Shown: positions 39,601 to 54,600 of the stretch, piece after piece
How positions within the stretch are numbered: the stretch's first letter is position 1
How the letters are laid out: every line of letters begins with the position of its first letter
Assembly: GCA_903813345.2 (NCBI GenBank)
Contig: CAIIXF020000004.1
Location: 21,176,477-21,240,476 of the forward strand
Direction: 5' to 3'
Source: Owenia fusiformis
Lineage: Eukaryota; Annelida; Polychaeta; Sabellida; Oweniidae
DNA: 64,000 bases
Program-made: the position numbers and the translations under genes
The notes under the pieces: generated by a model
What the model saw: the letters and a program-made list of their open reading frames with translations, nothing else
Told to the model about the DNA's origin: nothing
Database searches by the model: none

Positions 39601-42600
39601 TCATATACACAGAATAGTTCTATCTTTACGAGCTCTAAACGCCAAAATTGAATTATAAAGCCCCTATGCATCGAATAGTTATGCAAATTAAAGTATGTCC
39701 AGTAAAAGAAAATATTATATGTCCAATACAAGAAAAGATATTTCACTTTTTGTGATTTTGTAATATGGGGTCTATGGGGAATCAACCCGAGCTAGAAGTC
39801 ACATTTTTAAAAAATATTAAATTTTCAAAGTTGATAAACAATTTTTGAAACCATATTTTAGATGTATTTTTACATGTAGATTTCAAATATGACATCACTT
39901 TGACTGAATTTTGAATATTTAATGACGTTAATCAAGATCATTTCTACTCGCATCTAGTCTATTGGTTTAGATATTTGTGCCCTCATTTTCTAGATGGCTC
40001 ACAAGTAGTTACCAAGGTTAGTCTTTACAGATAACCTATACTGGAGATTGTTCCCTCGAAACCAGTTTCAATTTTGGGGGGATTTCTTTGACCACTGCAC
40101 TTCGTAAACAAAACCAAATTATTGAAAGTAGTATTCATGATTTACGAGCATTTTGTAGAGAGCTAGAGAACACTATGGCAATGGACCAGCTGGGCTTATA
40201 ACCTTAAATACCTCAACGGGTTGACTTAAAGACTTAAAGGATGATTCTATACAGAAGAATGCCAAAAGGCACATTACATCAGACTGGGATAAAACATATA
40301 TCCCATTGTTTCTGAAGGATAACAGCCTATAGCACAATGATGCCTAGGCCGAAAGAGAGCGATTTTCTTTCACCAAAGAGTTAGTCTAGAATTAATATCT
40401 CCAATAACTCACCTGTGATTGAATTATGGCGTTAACTTTCAGGTAAAACTTGATGAAAAGACTTGAGACGAGTGCTTTCTTGTAATTGACACTTCCATCT
40501 GCGTTAAGTGTAACATCAATGTCACTCTCCAACAGATCGCACACAAATGTCACAACATCATTATTCCAATTCCTACAAATATTCGTAATATTGTTGTTTT
40601 ATTACCGTTTCTTTAAGAGGTATGGATGCCGCAAGTTTTGGCCCAAGACATCATAATAAGCTGGTCACTTCCTGGGTGTACATGTAATCTGACGACATTT
40701 GGGTAAGTTTGGATGCATATGACTGAGGTTTCTCGCCAGTTCTGGCACATTAAATAATGGTTTTGAATCCTAAAGTTCATCATTTTACTGTAATTTTGAA
40801 ATACGGTAACTCAATTTTGATGGAATCTCGACCATTGCCTTATACCAATTGAAGGTTCAATGCATGGTCCAGTTTTTATACCACCATACTTGACAAATGT
40901 ACTGAACTTGTCATGTTTCTTGGGAACACTATGGCAAAACGATTATCTTACTTTCCACGTGTTTCTTGTTTCACGTTTGATGCAAGTTGACTGGAAGGGC
41001 CCACTCCCCCATAACACAGCACAAGATCATCAATAGTGTTGGACTCTGCATTCAGTTTCACTTTCATCCCGCAGTTCACTGTCGCTAAGTTGAGATCTGT
41101 TCTTGGGGCATGCTTATGCCAATATAAGTGTTCACCCTACAATGAATGAATAAACGCAAGGAGCTCACGCGTCTCGAACTCGCAACCTCGTGGTTACGGT
41201 TATTCAGAAGGAAAATGCCGTCGTTTATAGTGTCAGAAGTGTGATTTGACCGTACTGATATTATCATATCAAAAGGTTGTATGAATTAATCATAAGCATG
41301 GTCATTTTGAGAGAAAGTGCAGTTACCTGTGTCAGATATGGAATATTAACTGACGTGATGATCTGTTGTTTCAGTAACAAACAACTCCCATCATCAGCCA
41401 CCAATTGAGAGATTGCTTTACATTCTGTTGATTTGTCTGGAACAATATAAGAAACGATATTATATCGGTAGTATATTGCAAATATTTTAACACGACAAGT
41501 TCAATGAGGAAACGATTACCAAAAATGCTATAGAAATGCTATTCAAAGTACTATCACATATGACTTTCAATTGAAATAGTTTAACTCATTACCTTGAGCA
41601 TTTATAATATCTGCAGTTGCACCCATAGCCATGAGTAGTGTAAGAACATCTGAACGACCACCTCCACTCGCAATGTTACTTCCTATGCTCTGTAATATAT
41701 CAAATATATAGATATGCCACTGACTGTAAGACATTTGTTGCCAATACGACTTATAATTTAGAAAATGTGAAGGCACCCTGTATCATGACTTCAGGGTCAA
41801 ATGATCAGGCCCGTAGCCAGGATTTGCCAAGGGGGAGGGGGTCACTTTTTGAAGAAATCCAGGAGGATTCACTTTTGCATTTGGCCACAAATGATTTTGG
41901 ATGGAGTGGAATGAATACACTTACAACAACATTCCTGAGTTGATGTCCGCCCACTTGATGTAGCATGTCCAAGACGGTCTGTAGACCAAGTTTCTTCTCA
42001 CCTGTTCAGTATTAAAACAGGTACTATTGAAGCAGGTGAATTAAAAATAAAACTAGTCATTGGTTGTGAAACAAGTAATTCAAAAAGGTAATTACTCTTT
42101 ACATATTTCATTTTTCATGATGTAATTTTTTACATTTACAGAGATTATATTTTAGAGTACTAGTATTCTTTATCGTTTCTAAACGACCCTTCTCTAGTTA
42201 AAATTTTTTCAATTTTTCGATTCCATTGTGACGCTTGGCTTCAATATCAAGTAACACAACCGCAATAAGGACGTACTTCTAGATAATTCATTTCCGTTTG
42301 AGAAGTTACACAATAGATATTACGCGTCAATAATAACTGCAGTAACGTATCAGCCAAGGCTGAACTGGGCAGATACCCGCTGCTCATTAATATATTAGTT
42401 AGTACTCTAAAATTTTGGTTTCACTTGAAAAAGTCACCAACTGATTCATATTCATTCATTTTTAGTTAACATGAGGAAGACTCACATGAATCAGGGCATT
42501 GGAGCTTCTTTTCATTTATCACTCGGATTTTGTCAATATCCAATAAAAATATTGATATACAAAAAATCGATACATGTGATAAAGTCAAAATTGATAATTT

Positions 42601-45600
42601 AATTAAATCTACAATGACAAATTTAGAAAAAGAATACAAAAGCATGTTTATGCAAGACATCAATAGACCAAATGATGCTCCGGGTAAATTCAGAAGCTAT
42701 AAACTAGTAAAACATGCATATAAAAGAGAAAGTTATCTTAATTTACAGAACTCCACCTATAGACAATCTATTTCTAAGGTACGGTTATCGATGCATAACT
42801 TCCCAATTGAACGAGGTCGATACTTCAAAGTAGAAAAATCGAAACGATTTTGTTTCTTCTGTAATTCAAAAAATATAATAGGTGATGAAGAACATGTTCT
42901 TTTCTGTTGTTCTCAATCAGAACTAATACTAGCTCGATCTTTATATATCAGTAAAATAAAAAGTATAAACAATAGTTTTTCTCATTTTAATACAAGAAGT
43001 CTATTTTTATACTCCTTGTTAGCGCACGATGATGCAATTAATGAAATAATTGGTGATTATTTTACAAGAGTTCACAATATTACCAAAGAGTTGTTAAACA
43101 AAATTGACGTGAAATCATTCTATGCTATTAAGTATAGTACTTAGTGATTGTTAAAATTAGATTGTAAGTATTGTTTTGCCATGCATGTACATAAATGTTT
43201 TATTTGTTATTTGCTTTATTGGACTTACATCTCGATGTACATTACATGTTCAAGAGACCAATAAACTTATTAATAAAAAAATAATCGCCTCACCATTTGT
43301 ATCAGTTGCTATGGTTTCAATGTATTCATACAGCTGAGCAAGTGTAACTGCAGCTCCAACCTTGATTTGAATATCATTTGAGGAAATATCTAGTAATTCT
43401 GGCACATGGGACAAACACAAAACAAGCCCCTGTATTCTCTCTGTTCGGATATCCTTACCTGAAAGTAAAGCAAAATGTTGAGTTAGTGTTTTCTTTTATG
43501 AGTGTTATTTGACAAACTGAGACGACATTGACAATATAAACAATATATATATACTATATCATTATCAATGAGTGATGAGGAAAAGGGAGCGTGACAGTGT
43601 CCTTCTCCATTGGATCCTTATTTGGATATGAGGCATTTGTTTTTCTTATGACAGGTTATTTTATTTTGTGTAATCTAATCATCTAATCTCTTTTAAATAA
43701 CCAGATATTCATTTTAAAAAGTTGAAAATGTATATATGTGTTTCTTAAAAGCAACAGCCTGTTTTGAACTCACCGACAGAGGTCGCACCAACAGTGAAAA
43801 CAGCATCTGGATTGTCTTGTTTGAGTTGGCACAGTTCGTTCAGACTGGTAGGTCTGCACCATTGTACTGTTGGACCAGTGAAAGTGATTGTCTTCGTATG
43901 ATAATTTGTCTTTATCTGGAAGGTAATAATTATACAATTTATAACACCACACCATAAGTGTATTTACTAGCATCTCAGCTAGCATTTTTAACTTAAAAGC
44001 CTCTAATCCTGACAATACCTATCCAATTTACATGAACTGTGTTTTAACATGTGTAATGGATCTGTCCATCTATACATGTACTAAAAAGAATATTGCAAAT
44101 CTTAAAAGTAAATAAGCATACTTTTAATGTTTCATCGTTTAAGCCCTTGATAAAATTATGGTTTCTGTAGACAGTAAATAATTTGATAAAAAATTGCTCA
44201 AGTAGACTACCTGTAGTTCACTGGGAAATATAGGATCTTGAGTCTGGTCATATACAGCAAACTCACTGGCATCGAATGTTTTTGTGCAGATCTATGAAGA
44301 ATATAAAATATGCATGACTTTTAACTGAATTTGGAACTAGATTTGACATCTATGGCTTCACTTATTTTCAAATATGATTTTTTTTAAAATAAACTCAAAG
44401 ACGTTTCCTAAAAAAAGGTTTGGAAGTATTTCCGAGTCGTAAATCATTCTCTACGAATGACAAACATACCATATTCAAATCGTAATTAACTTGATGATCG
44501 TCATTTCAACCATATGAGGAAAGCATTTATTTTCTTCTGTAACATCTAAACAAACTTTCATCGTAACAGTCTTGATTACACATACCACATACCTTACTAT
44601 TCTGTTCACCTTGTTTCTGATTTTGACAGCAATTCTCGCCCTTTTCGCATGCCCATTCCTGTTATATAAAAACAGATTAGACTCTCATTGACAAATTAAA
44701 TATTAAAAACATCATGAATTATGAATTATTATTAACAATGTGTATTAGTACAAAGACCTATCAAAACAACAACAATAATTCAAAGTTCACCTTAAATGGA
44801 CCCGCTGGATTATTTTGCAATAGAATATGAATCAAAATTTGGAATTGTGCTGGAACGCGTCACCATTAGCAATAGGTCCATACGAGGGTTGTCCCAGAAA
44901 TCTTGAGTTTTTATTTTTCATTTTTTGTGAGATGGACCAGAGAATCAAAAAGGAAAATATTATGTTTAATTTCATGAATATCTACTCTCAAGTGACAAGG
45001 TACTGCTACATTTTTTTCAATGTTATAATAAAAGTATAGTTACTTTGCTAAAGGTCCTGAATCCTGCTAAGATAGACCTGTATCCTGTACACCTACATAG
45101 GTTACCTGGAAAAATGAGACCATAGTTTTGTCATATTTACACCCCCTTAATAAGTTTGGCAACCGCATGTCGCCATTAATAGAGTCTGAATGTCTGAATC
45201 TTAATTTTGTTTCTCACTTTAAAAGAGGTTTCAAATTATGACAAATAATGATTGTTATCATTGCTAAACATCAATTAACACCACGTTTAAACACAATATT
45301 ATCCAAATGAGCACATAAAAAAGTCATTCCAAAATCAGAGGGTTACATTTTTATAAGTTATTCCTTATTTATTCATTGAACAACAAAGTATCCAAAAAGG
45401 CGGCAAGTGCTTGTGTTGACCTATGGCATGACATGCGTGATATGCGTAAAGACTCACCTTGAAATGCAGTCTCTATCCGTGACATAGAGGGTTCGGGGTA
45501 GTTGCGTAGCAACGTGTACATTGACATCACAAACCCAGGAGAACAGAATCCACATTGGCTGCCATAAGCCTTTGCTAGTCGTTCCTACAGTGTCATTTAA

Positions 45601-48600
45601 GAGAAAATTATGACATTCAGGCATTTAACCCAAACCAAACAGAGTGAGAAAGTGCTTTCAATCCCCCCATTTTTCCAAGACAGTACAGTTGCCATAGTGA
45701 TAACTAAAAAGGGTCATGGGAGATTGTGCAACAGATCTTAGACAGTTGATAAGTTTTTTGCGAGTAGTTTCTGACTGTAAAAAATAAATGCATATGAAAG
45801 GTCAATATATAATCTTCAAGAAAAGTTGAAGGAATGATATCAAGATCAATGGGATTATCTCAAGTCGTATTTAATCCACCCATCAACAAGCTTTTTTCAA
45901 AATACATTCATCATTTTCACCATCCTCCGCCATTTCTTTTACAGTTTTCATGCAAAGTTACAAAGTACTCCTGTTTCGGAACTACTGTTTTGATACTTGA
46001 AAACAATAGCGTAGACATTACTTGATTTATATATACAATTTGAGCCAAATCCCTTTGAGTTATATATAACGGATTTAAACAAGGTGGTGTTTTAGGAGTA
46101 AATTTGTTTTTAAAAATAAAATTCATAAATTCATTGAAATATACTTTCTTTGTACTGCACTACCAGGAAACAATAGTTTTGCCATTTATTGATTTATTTT
46201 AGCTATGATCGAGTCAAGTGATATGAGTATATGAAAGTTATTAAGGGTGTGAGCAGAGTCTATCTTTTTAAAAAACTATTGTAATTTTTGATGTGATTTT
46301 TTGTTTAAAAAATATCTGCACAGAGGATATGCATTTAATTTATAGAAATACGTAGCATCATATAAAATATAAAATATACACCATGAGATTTCAAGACCAG
46401 TCAATTTATTCCAATGCCTGCAGGGTGGGAAGGGTCAAATTGACCCTCTAAGTTTTTTATTAGTATTTTTGCAAGCTATTTTTGTGCATCCATTATTCTT
46501 CTATTGGACTACAGATAAATTGCAAATTTTTGTGGAATAAAGTAAAAAAAAGTGATCGTAGAGTACAGGTAAGTTAAAATGAAATTCATAAAATATTGAT
46601 ATACATATAGTTATCTTGTTTCTAGCACTGTGGAAAATATAAATTGATATTTATTGTTCTGTTAAGGATAAATGCATTATCTTTTCCACCTGCCATATTT
46701 CATGAAAATTGAGGTTTTATTGGACTAGTTTATGAATTTCTAAAAGTAAATGAAAATACAGATAATCAACAAGAAATTGCAAATAACATCTGCTTTACAA
46801 AATAATGTTTTTTCAAAAGCTTCTTGATGCATTACGCTTGAATTGTCGTGCACATTCCTGAATCGTTATACAAACTGATGTTACAATTATATGATGTTAA
46901 TCTAATCAGAATTTTAGATTTTATTGTCTTATTCTCTTCGCCCCATTTTCTAGTTACACATCAAATTTTTGAAAGTGCATTGGTACAATTATAGAAAAGC
47001 TTTAATCTTTATTTTACTTAAATTTGAACCATAATTGAAGAAAAATCAGAGTTTCTTGCACAACATATTTCTTTTTAAGACTACATATTACAGATGATTT
47101 TTGAATAATATGAATCTCTAAAATGTAATGACTCTTTTTAACATTACACTGTTCGAATTTCATTCCAAAATAGTACAGATTTGTCTCAAATCGAAAATCT
47201 AAAAAGTACAGGTTATTACATAAGCCGAATATTTATCCCTTTGACAACATTATTTTATTGTTTCTGTGTATATTCATCTCTCTGGTACATGTAATACATT
47301 AAATAACTCAAAAACTGGTAGGATAACTGGTGAAACGTCGAAAATAAAACATTTTAAGTCTCTGGAGTAAATGAATTTGAGTTATTGAATGTATAACATT
47401 TATTTTATTTTATTCTGACATTGCAAGATTACTATTGAGATGTTTGATGTCATAAAAATGTTAATATTATGAAGAGACTTCTCTCTCTTCTTAAATAATT
47501 TTTGAAAATAGCTCCTTGCTTAAATCCTAGATAACTCTGAAAACCTCGAAGCAATTGCTTCAAAATACTCAATAGAAAATACTCAAGATTACAAGTACTG
47601 GGGCTTTTGGTTATCACCAATATAGGTTTTGTTGTACCAGTGCTCGCTAAATATCAAATAACTATAAAATAAAAACAAGAGAGTGATTTTTGAATAAATA
47701 TATACCTTGAAACAGAAAATGACGTCTTGCTTTTCTTTTGTACCAACATACGAGGCCCGATCAGAAAGTAAGTAACCAACTGCTCTCATTTTTTCATACT
47801 TTAATCAATCACATTGAAATTTTCACAGATGATGCAGAAAATATTAACCTATTAAATAAGATCAATGATAATGGATTAGCTTCAATTACATTGTTATGTG
47901 TGTTGCTATGGTGACGATTGTTTTGGGTAGGCGGGGCACCCTTTTGAAAGCGGGTTTGGAAGATAATTTTTAGAGTTTTTTGATATATTGTATACCTCCA
48001 AATGACCTCACATTTTTATGCAAGACTCCATAATATGTTTTATGTGATTATCACAATAGTAACTACATTCCATTGTCTCATTCATGAGTCATCGACACAA
48101 AGAAATCAAGGACATTTTTGTGTCGTAATGATGGTCGCAGATCAGTCACAGTTTCAGTCAAGTCAAATGTCAATGTGGTTGAAAGGGGATTTCCTGGCAT
48201 GACGACAATGCTCCACCCCAAAGAGCTCACATTACCGAAGATGCAGTAGATGAAGCCTTCCTCATGGCCACACAACTTCCCCAGGCTCCCTAGTCCCCAG
48301 ACCTGGCCCCATGCGACTAATACATGTACCTCTTTCCAAATGCAAAGATGTCGTTACGTACGTGGAATCCGTTATTGACAGCAATGAAGCCGTCATTAAA
48401 GCTTCAATGACAGTTTGCAGCCATTGAATGGTGACCTGATGCACGTCTTTAAGGAAAGAGTGAAACGTTGCCTTAACTGCATTGACTTTGGTAGCGATTA
48501 TTTTGGGAGAACTAGAAATTAAAATGTAGTCATACATGTACATTGATATATTTGGGGGTATAACAACATGTAGAAAAACTCTACAAAGTATCTTTAAACG

Positions 48601-51600
48601 TCACTTTCGAAAGGGTGCCCCGCCTATCCAAAACAATTGTCACCATAGCAACAGCCATAACAATGCAATTGACGCAAGCCCATTTCCTTTGATCTTGCTT
48701 AATAGTTCAATATTTTCTACATCATCTGTGAAAATTTCAATGTGATTGAATAAAGTATGGAAAAATAAGAGCACTAGGTTACTTACTTTCTGATCGGGCC
48801 TCGTATAATCGTAACTGATTTTATCGTATGATCTGGATTATCTCGTAAAATGTATTGGCCTAAGATCACACGATAAAAAAGTTATTGAATGATTGTAAAT
48901 GCAATACAGGATACATTGGGCTCTCGATGTTCTGTTTTTCTCGACTTCGTCTCGTGTCAATACAGTATTTTTCGAGCACAAAATATCCTGTATTGCACTT
49001 CAAGTCATTCAATAACTTATATTCTTGATTGCCGTGTCGTGCAGAAATATGACCAGAAAAACTTTTAAAATGATGATATAAGTTATAACCTTACCTGTAC
49101 AGGATGTAGCTTTGTTTTTGTACTTCCTATTCCCTCTACTGTGGTGACAGCCAAACCATGCAATGCTACGAGGGGCATCAAGCAGGCATTCACGGTATAG
49201 TGTCTGGAGATGTACATTTAATATAATTTAATATAATATAATATATTATCATATCACTATCTAGCTAGCGACAGTATGATTGGTCAAAACCGGGTCATAT
49301 GTCGTGGGATATCTGGCGATATTCAATGGCAATGCAAATCAGATAAGACAACCGTAAGATATCTAGCGATATCCCACGCTCCCGGGAATTTTCAAAGAAT
49401 TTGTTTTCGTTCAGTGTAAATAATTTAGTTCAGTGTAAGTCAAAATGGCAGACGAACCGAGTAGATTCGTAAAAATATCTGAAGACTTAATGACTTAATA
49501 ATATTAGGGATGTTTAGCTAGACAGTGATATAATAAAACAAATTTCATTTCACTCGCTAAAGTGACGAATTTACATATGCTTGCGTTCCAGCCAATAGCG
49601 TTTCAACCTCATTTAAATAATGAAGTTGTTATATAAGGGTAATATCCCTTACTATCGGCCTATTTGTTCCGCGCTTTCGACTAGAACACGCCTAAATAGC
49701 AAGACTCATTCATGTCCTTTGAGAGTATAATACGGGTCTGCAATTTGTAATTCAAAATTTTTTCAAAATGGCGTGGCGTGGAAAAAAATTTTAAAACTCA
49801 ATTCTATTACATTGAAATCATAAATTATAACTGGAATAAGTTACAAGGAGATATGTTCTAACTTCACAAAGATGGACAAAGAAAAAACAAACCTTGAAGA
49901 AGGTGAATGCTAAGATAGGAATGATGAAAATATTCGTGTAGAAACTGATCATGATGATGATGATGGCTATGATAGATGTTCACAAGTTGATTGCCAAGAA
50001 TCAAATACTAATAAAAGGACTAGAAGTCCAGATAGGCTGATAGCCAATACAAAAAGAACTAGGAGAAACGATGATCAATTTGTCTTTCATGACAATTTAT
50101 CAGATGTGAGCTACAGACCTGGTAGGTCGAATAGACATAGCAAACACAAAAAAGGTAAGAAAACATCAAAGTCGTCAAGAAAGAAAAGACATAAGTCAAG
50201 GTCTTTTGACACTTCATCTAGTTCAAGCTCAAGTTCATCTTCAAGTAGTGATTCGTCTAGCTCAACTAGCAATAGTTCAGACTCTGACTCTTCTGACTCA
50301 GATAGACATAAAAGAAAATCTAAAAAAATGTCAAAGGGAATGTTTGATCCACATGAAGATTTAAAATCAAAAGAATGGTGTTTATCTAAAGACCAAGAGA
50401 AATATGTTAAACGTTTCTGGTCTCAAGAACTGTTGTCGATGGATGATATTGACAATATGTTAGAGAAGAATGCTAGACCAAAGTTGAAATACCTTAAACC
50501 ACCTAAACTTGATAAATACAGTGAGAAAATGTCCTCAAAATCAGCATCAAAATCTGATCAAAGTTGGAAATCTAGCCAGAACAAAATATCTGATGTTATG
50601 GGACCGTTGGGTGCCCTCTGGAAACTTTATAACACCAAAAGAGCAGACTTGAACAATGATATGATTAAATTTCTCTTAGATCAATCAGTATTACTCCTAG
50701 GACAAGCCTTCCAAATGGTAACCTATTACAGGAGGTTAGAAATCTTGATACCAAATTTTGGCTTTGATAAAAAAAATGGCTAAAAACTTTCTGAGAGAAA
50801 ATGAGAAAGACATCAAGAAACATGCAACGTTGTTAAACAAGAAAACTTATAAAGCTCTGAAAAATGAAAGCACTGAAAAAATTGAGATGGAAAAAATCAA
50901 ACGAAATTTCCACAAAAACAAGCCCTTTCAAAGGGGCCCTTCGACATATGGTAGAGGCCGAGGGGCAAGAAATGAACATAACTACAATACAAACAACCAG
51001 AACAGAGGTACTGGTAGAGGCCAAGGTGGAAGAGGAAACACCAACAGAGGCCAAAGACCACCCAGAGGTGGAAAAACAAGGTATGTTGAATCTAAATCTG
51101 ACATCTTATTCAGAACCTTACCCAAACGAGGTGCAGAATCCTCAAACGGAGGGAATGGTAAGTCGATATCTGAAAAAATTAAATTTTCACTCAATCCCCA
51201 AAATTCAATATGTAGGGGGAAGAATTGTTTTCCTCGTCAAGAACTGGCAAAAAATAACAAGAAATACAAATATTATCAACATCGTAAAGGGGTACGAGCT
51301 TGAATTTATGCAAGAACCAGTCCAGAACAAAACCCCCTTTTGGCCAAACTTCAGTCAAAAAGAAACACAGGAAATGTCAATAGAAATTCAGAATCTCTTA
51401 GAAGAAAGGTCAATAGAAGAAAGCAATCCATCAAAAGATCAATTCTTGTCACATCTCTTTCTCAGACCGAAGAAGGACGGTTCGAAAAGAACGATAATAA
51501 ATCTCAAACCTCTAAATGCCTTCATCAAATATCATCATTTCAAGATGGAGAGTCTGACAATGTTGAAACATATGATAATAGAAAACGATTTCATGATAAA

Positions 51601-54600
51601 AATCGACTTACGTCATGCTTATATGACCATAGCAATAGCAAAACATCATCGAAAATACCTGAAATTCCAATGGCAGGGGAAAATTTATCAAATGAAAGCA
51701 TTACCTTTCGGCCTGGGATCAAGTCCAAGAATTTTTACAAAATTGATGAAAGTTCCCATGTCAATTTTAAGAAAGTTGGGTCTAAGAACAATTATCTACC
51801 TCGACGACTTGATAATTCTAAATCAGTCCCCTCAAGAATTGCAAAATCAAATGCAAACAACAATTTATCTCCTAACACATCTAGGTTTTCTAATAAATTG
51901 GAAAAAGTCCATGACAGTCCCATCTCAAAACATGGAATATCTGGGGTTTCTGTTAAACACTCAAAAAATGACAATAGAATTGCCAAGAGAAAAAGCAAAC
52001 AAAATTCAATCAGATTGCAAAAACCTATATCATCAGAAACAAGTAACATTGAAAGAAATAGCTCAAATAATAGGCAAACTGTCTGCATCAACAATGGCAA
52101 TTCTCCCAGCACCCCTTCATTTCAGACATTTACAAATGTTGAAAACACAAGGCCTGAAACGATCCAATCGGTCATATTCAGCAACAGTAACACTCCAACC
52201 AGAAATCAAAAAGGAACTCATTTGGTGGGTAACCAAACTAGATCAATGGAACGGTCGAGCAATCAAAATCAGCGAACCGGATCTGATCATATCAACAGAC
52301 AGCAGTCTGACAGGTTGGGGTTCAGAATGTCAAGGGGAGATAATTCAGGGTCAGTGGAAACCTCAAGAGAAAACTCAACACATCAATTGGTTAGAACTAA
52401 AAGCAATTCATCTGTCAGTGATCACTTTTACTCGAAACTTGACAAACAAACATGTGCTGATAAAAACAGACAACATAACCTCAATGAGTCACATAAACAA
52501 ACTGGGGGGGGGACCAGATCATTGAAACTAATAGAATTAACCAAAGAAATCTTTTCACATTGTCTGAAGAAACAGATCACAATTACAGCAGAATATCTTC
52601 CAGGGAAAGCCAATCTGATAGCAGACAATGCATCACGAGTATTCAAGGACTCGTCAGATTGGATGCTGGACAAGAACATTTTCTCACAACTGAACAAAAT
52701 ATGGGGACCAATGAAAATAGACCTCTTTGCAAACAGAATGAATGCTCAGACAACCAAATATTACAGCTGGAAGAAAGATCCTTTCTCGATAGCGGTGGAC
52801 GCATTTACACAGAGTTGGAGAGATCAACTGCTGTATGCCTTTCCTCCCTTTTGCCTTATAAACAGATTACTAGAAAAAGTAAGGAGGGAGAAAGCAGATT
52901 TAGTTCTGATAACCCCAATATGGCAATCTCAACCATGGTACCCACAACTGATACAAATGTCAATCAAAAATCCAATACTTTTACCAACTTCAGAGAACTT
53001 ACTGAAATCTCCACAGAATCAATCACACCCACTAATCAGTCAAAACAACATGCAACTAGCGGCATGGAAAATCTCAGGTCACATTATGAAACAACAGGTT
53101 TTTCAAAAAATGCTTCAGAATTCATCATTAAATCTAGAAGAAGAGGCACAACAAATGCTTATAACTACACCTGGGGAAAGTGGGAAAGTTGGTGTACTGA
53201 ACGGGGAATTAATGCATTTCAATCCCCTCTGGCAGATGTAGCCAATTTCCTAACATACCTCTATGAAACAGGTAAGGAATATCCTACTCTTAATAACTAT
53301 AGATCAGCAATCTCAGCATATCATGAACCAATAGAGGGAATTAAGGTAGGACAACACCCAACAATCTCCATGTTAATGAAGGGTTTCTTTAACACAAAAC
53401 CACCAAAACCAAGATATGGTCATACTTGGGATGTAGGTTTGGTCTTGAATCACATAAATGACTTAGGAGATAATAAAACTCTTAGTAGGAAATCTCTTTC
53501 TCAAAAACTATCCATGTTAATGGCTCTAACAAGTGCATGTCGAGGATCAGAACTGTCTAAAATGAATCCACAATTTTTCATTGATAAAGGGTTCGAAATA
53601 GAAGCCCCCACAGATGGACTTTGCAAAACATCAACACCTAAGAAACCATATAATGTTCTGATTTTTCAAAGTTTCATAGAAAATCCCAACTTAGATGTTG
53701 TCAAATGTATCAGAGATTACTTAGAAATGACAAGTGAACTTAGGAAAACTGAACAAAAAAAATCTAGACTGTTCATATCAAATGTTAGACCATTCAATCC
53801 TGTAGTAACTTGTACAATAGCAGGATGGCTCAAATCTGTTATGGAACAGGCAGGTATAGATACTAAAACTTATAAAGGTCACTCTACTAGATCTGCAGCT
53901 ACTTCAAAAGCATGGACTAGTGGCATGTCGATCAATACAATTGTCAACACTGCCAACTGGTCCAATGCTGAAACTTTTCACAAATTCTATAAAAGGGAAA
54001 TTGTAGACTTCTCATCATTAGTATTGAGGTGAGCTCTATCTTTGAACAAGCATATGTAAATTCGTCACTTTAGCGAGTGAAATGAAATTTGAAAATTTCA
54101 TAAGAATCTCGTTAATGAAATTTGAATTTCATGAACAAGATAAAGTGACGAATTTACATACATAATCCCTCCACAGCCCTCCCACATTACATAACATTAA
54201 TTACTTATTGTTATGCTTTCAGGGGATAGCTCACTCAACATAATGAGGACAGAGGCCTAAAGGGCGATGTATAAACTTTTTGGAATCCCACAAATCCATA
54301 TCTGGTAGAAGATATTGTACTCTCAAAGGACATGATTGAGCATCAAACTTTACTCCCACTGGAAGTGGTAGAGAAGGACCTGTCGGAATGTTACGATAGA
54401 CTTGTAAATAATCGAATTATGATACTTCACAGGAAATGAAGTATATTACAGTAACAACTTTAGATAACTTCACAAGTAGTGAAGGAAGATCAACAGTTTC
54501 ACATACAGTATATGGTAAGATGAAACAAAACCTTATTGAAAATTTCATGAACAAGTACATAATTTTAATCCACCATGGAATTATGTGTTTATCCCACGGG

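Larger units (their letters stand above)
40413..44658 (-). other. XDH exons 7-15: linker and FAD-binding domain
   Basis: Exon 7 is a short Cys-containing linker (ENCCQNQ). Exon 8 ends DPIFPSELQ. Exon 9 carries the first FAD loop (TVGATSVG), exon 12 the second ([14 protein letters not shown]). Exons 13-15 finish the CO-dehydrogenase-flavoprotein fold ([37 protein letters not shown]). The residues corresponding to the vertebrate RREDDIA loop read [10 protein letters not shown]. Confidence 0.9.

Noticed and set aside
41137-41275. A functional tRNA gene
   Set aside because: Only a B-box-like stretch is recognisable; no acceptor stem or anticodon arm folds, so at best a SINE fragment.
42530-43144. 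A 204-codon plus-strand gene inside XDH intron 10
   Set aside because: Its content is a LINE ORF2 C-terminus with a zinc-finger tail and A-rich 3' end, so it is a transposon fragment, not a host gene.
52504-52512. Programmed frameshift in the DIRS RT/RNase H
   Set aside because: The shift is inside the RNase H domain and at a G9 run, so a sequencing or mutational homopolymer change is simpler.
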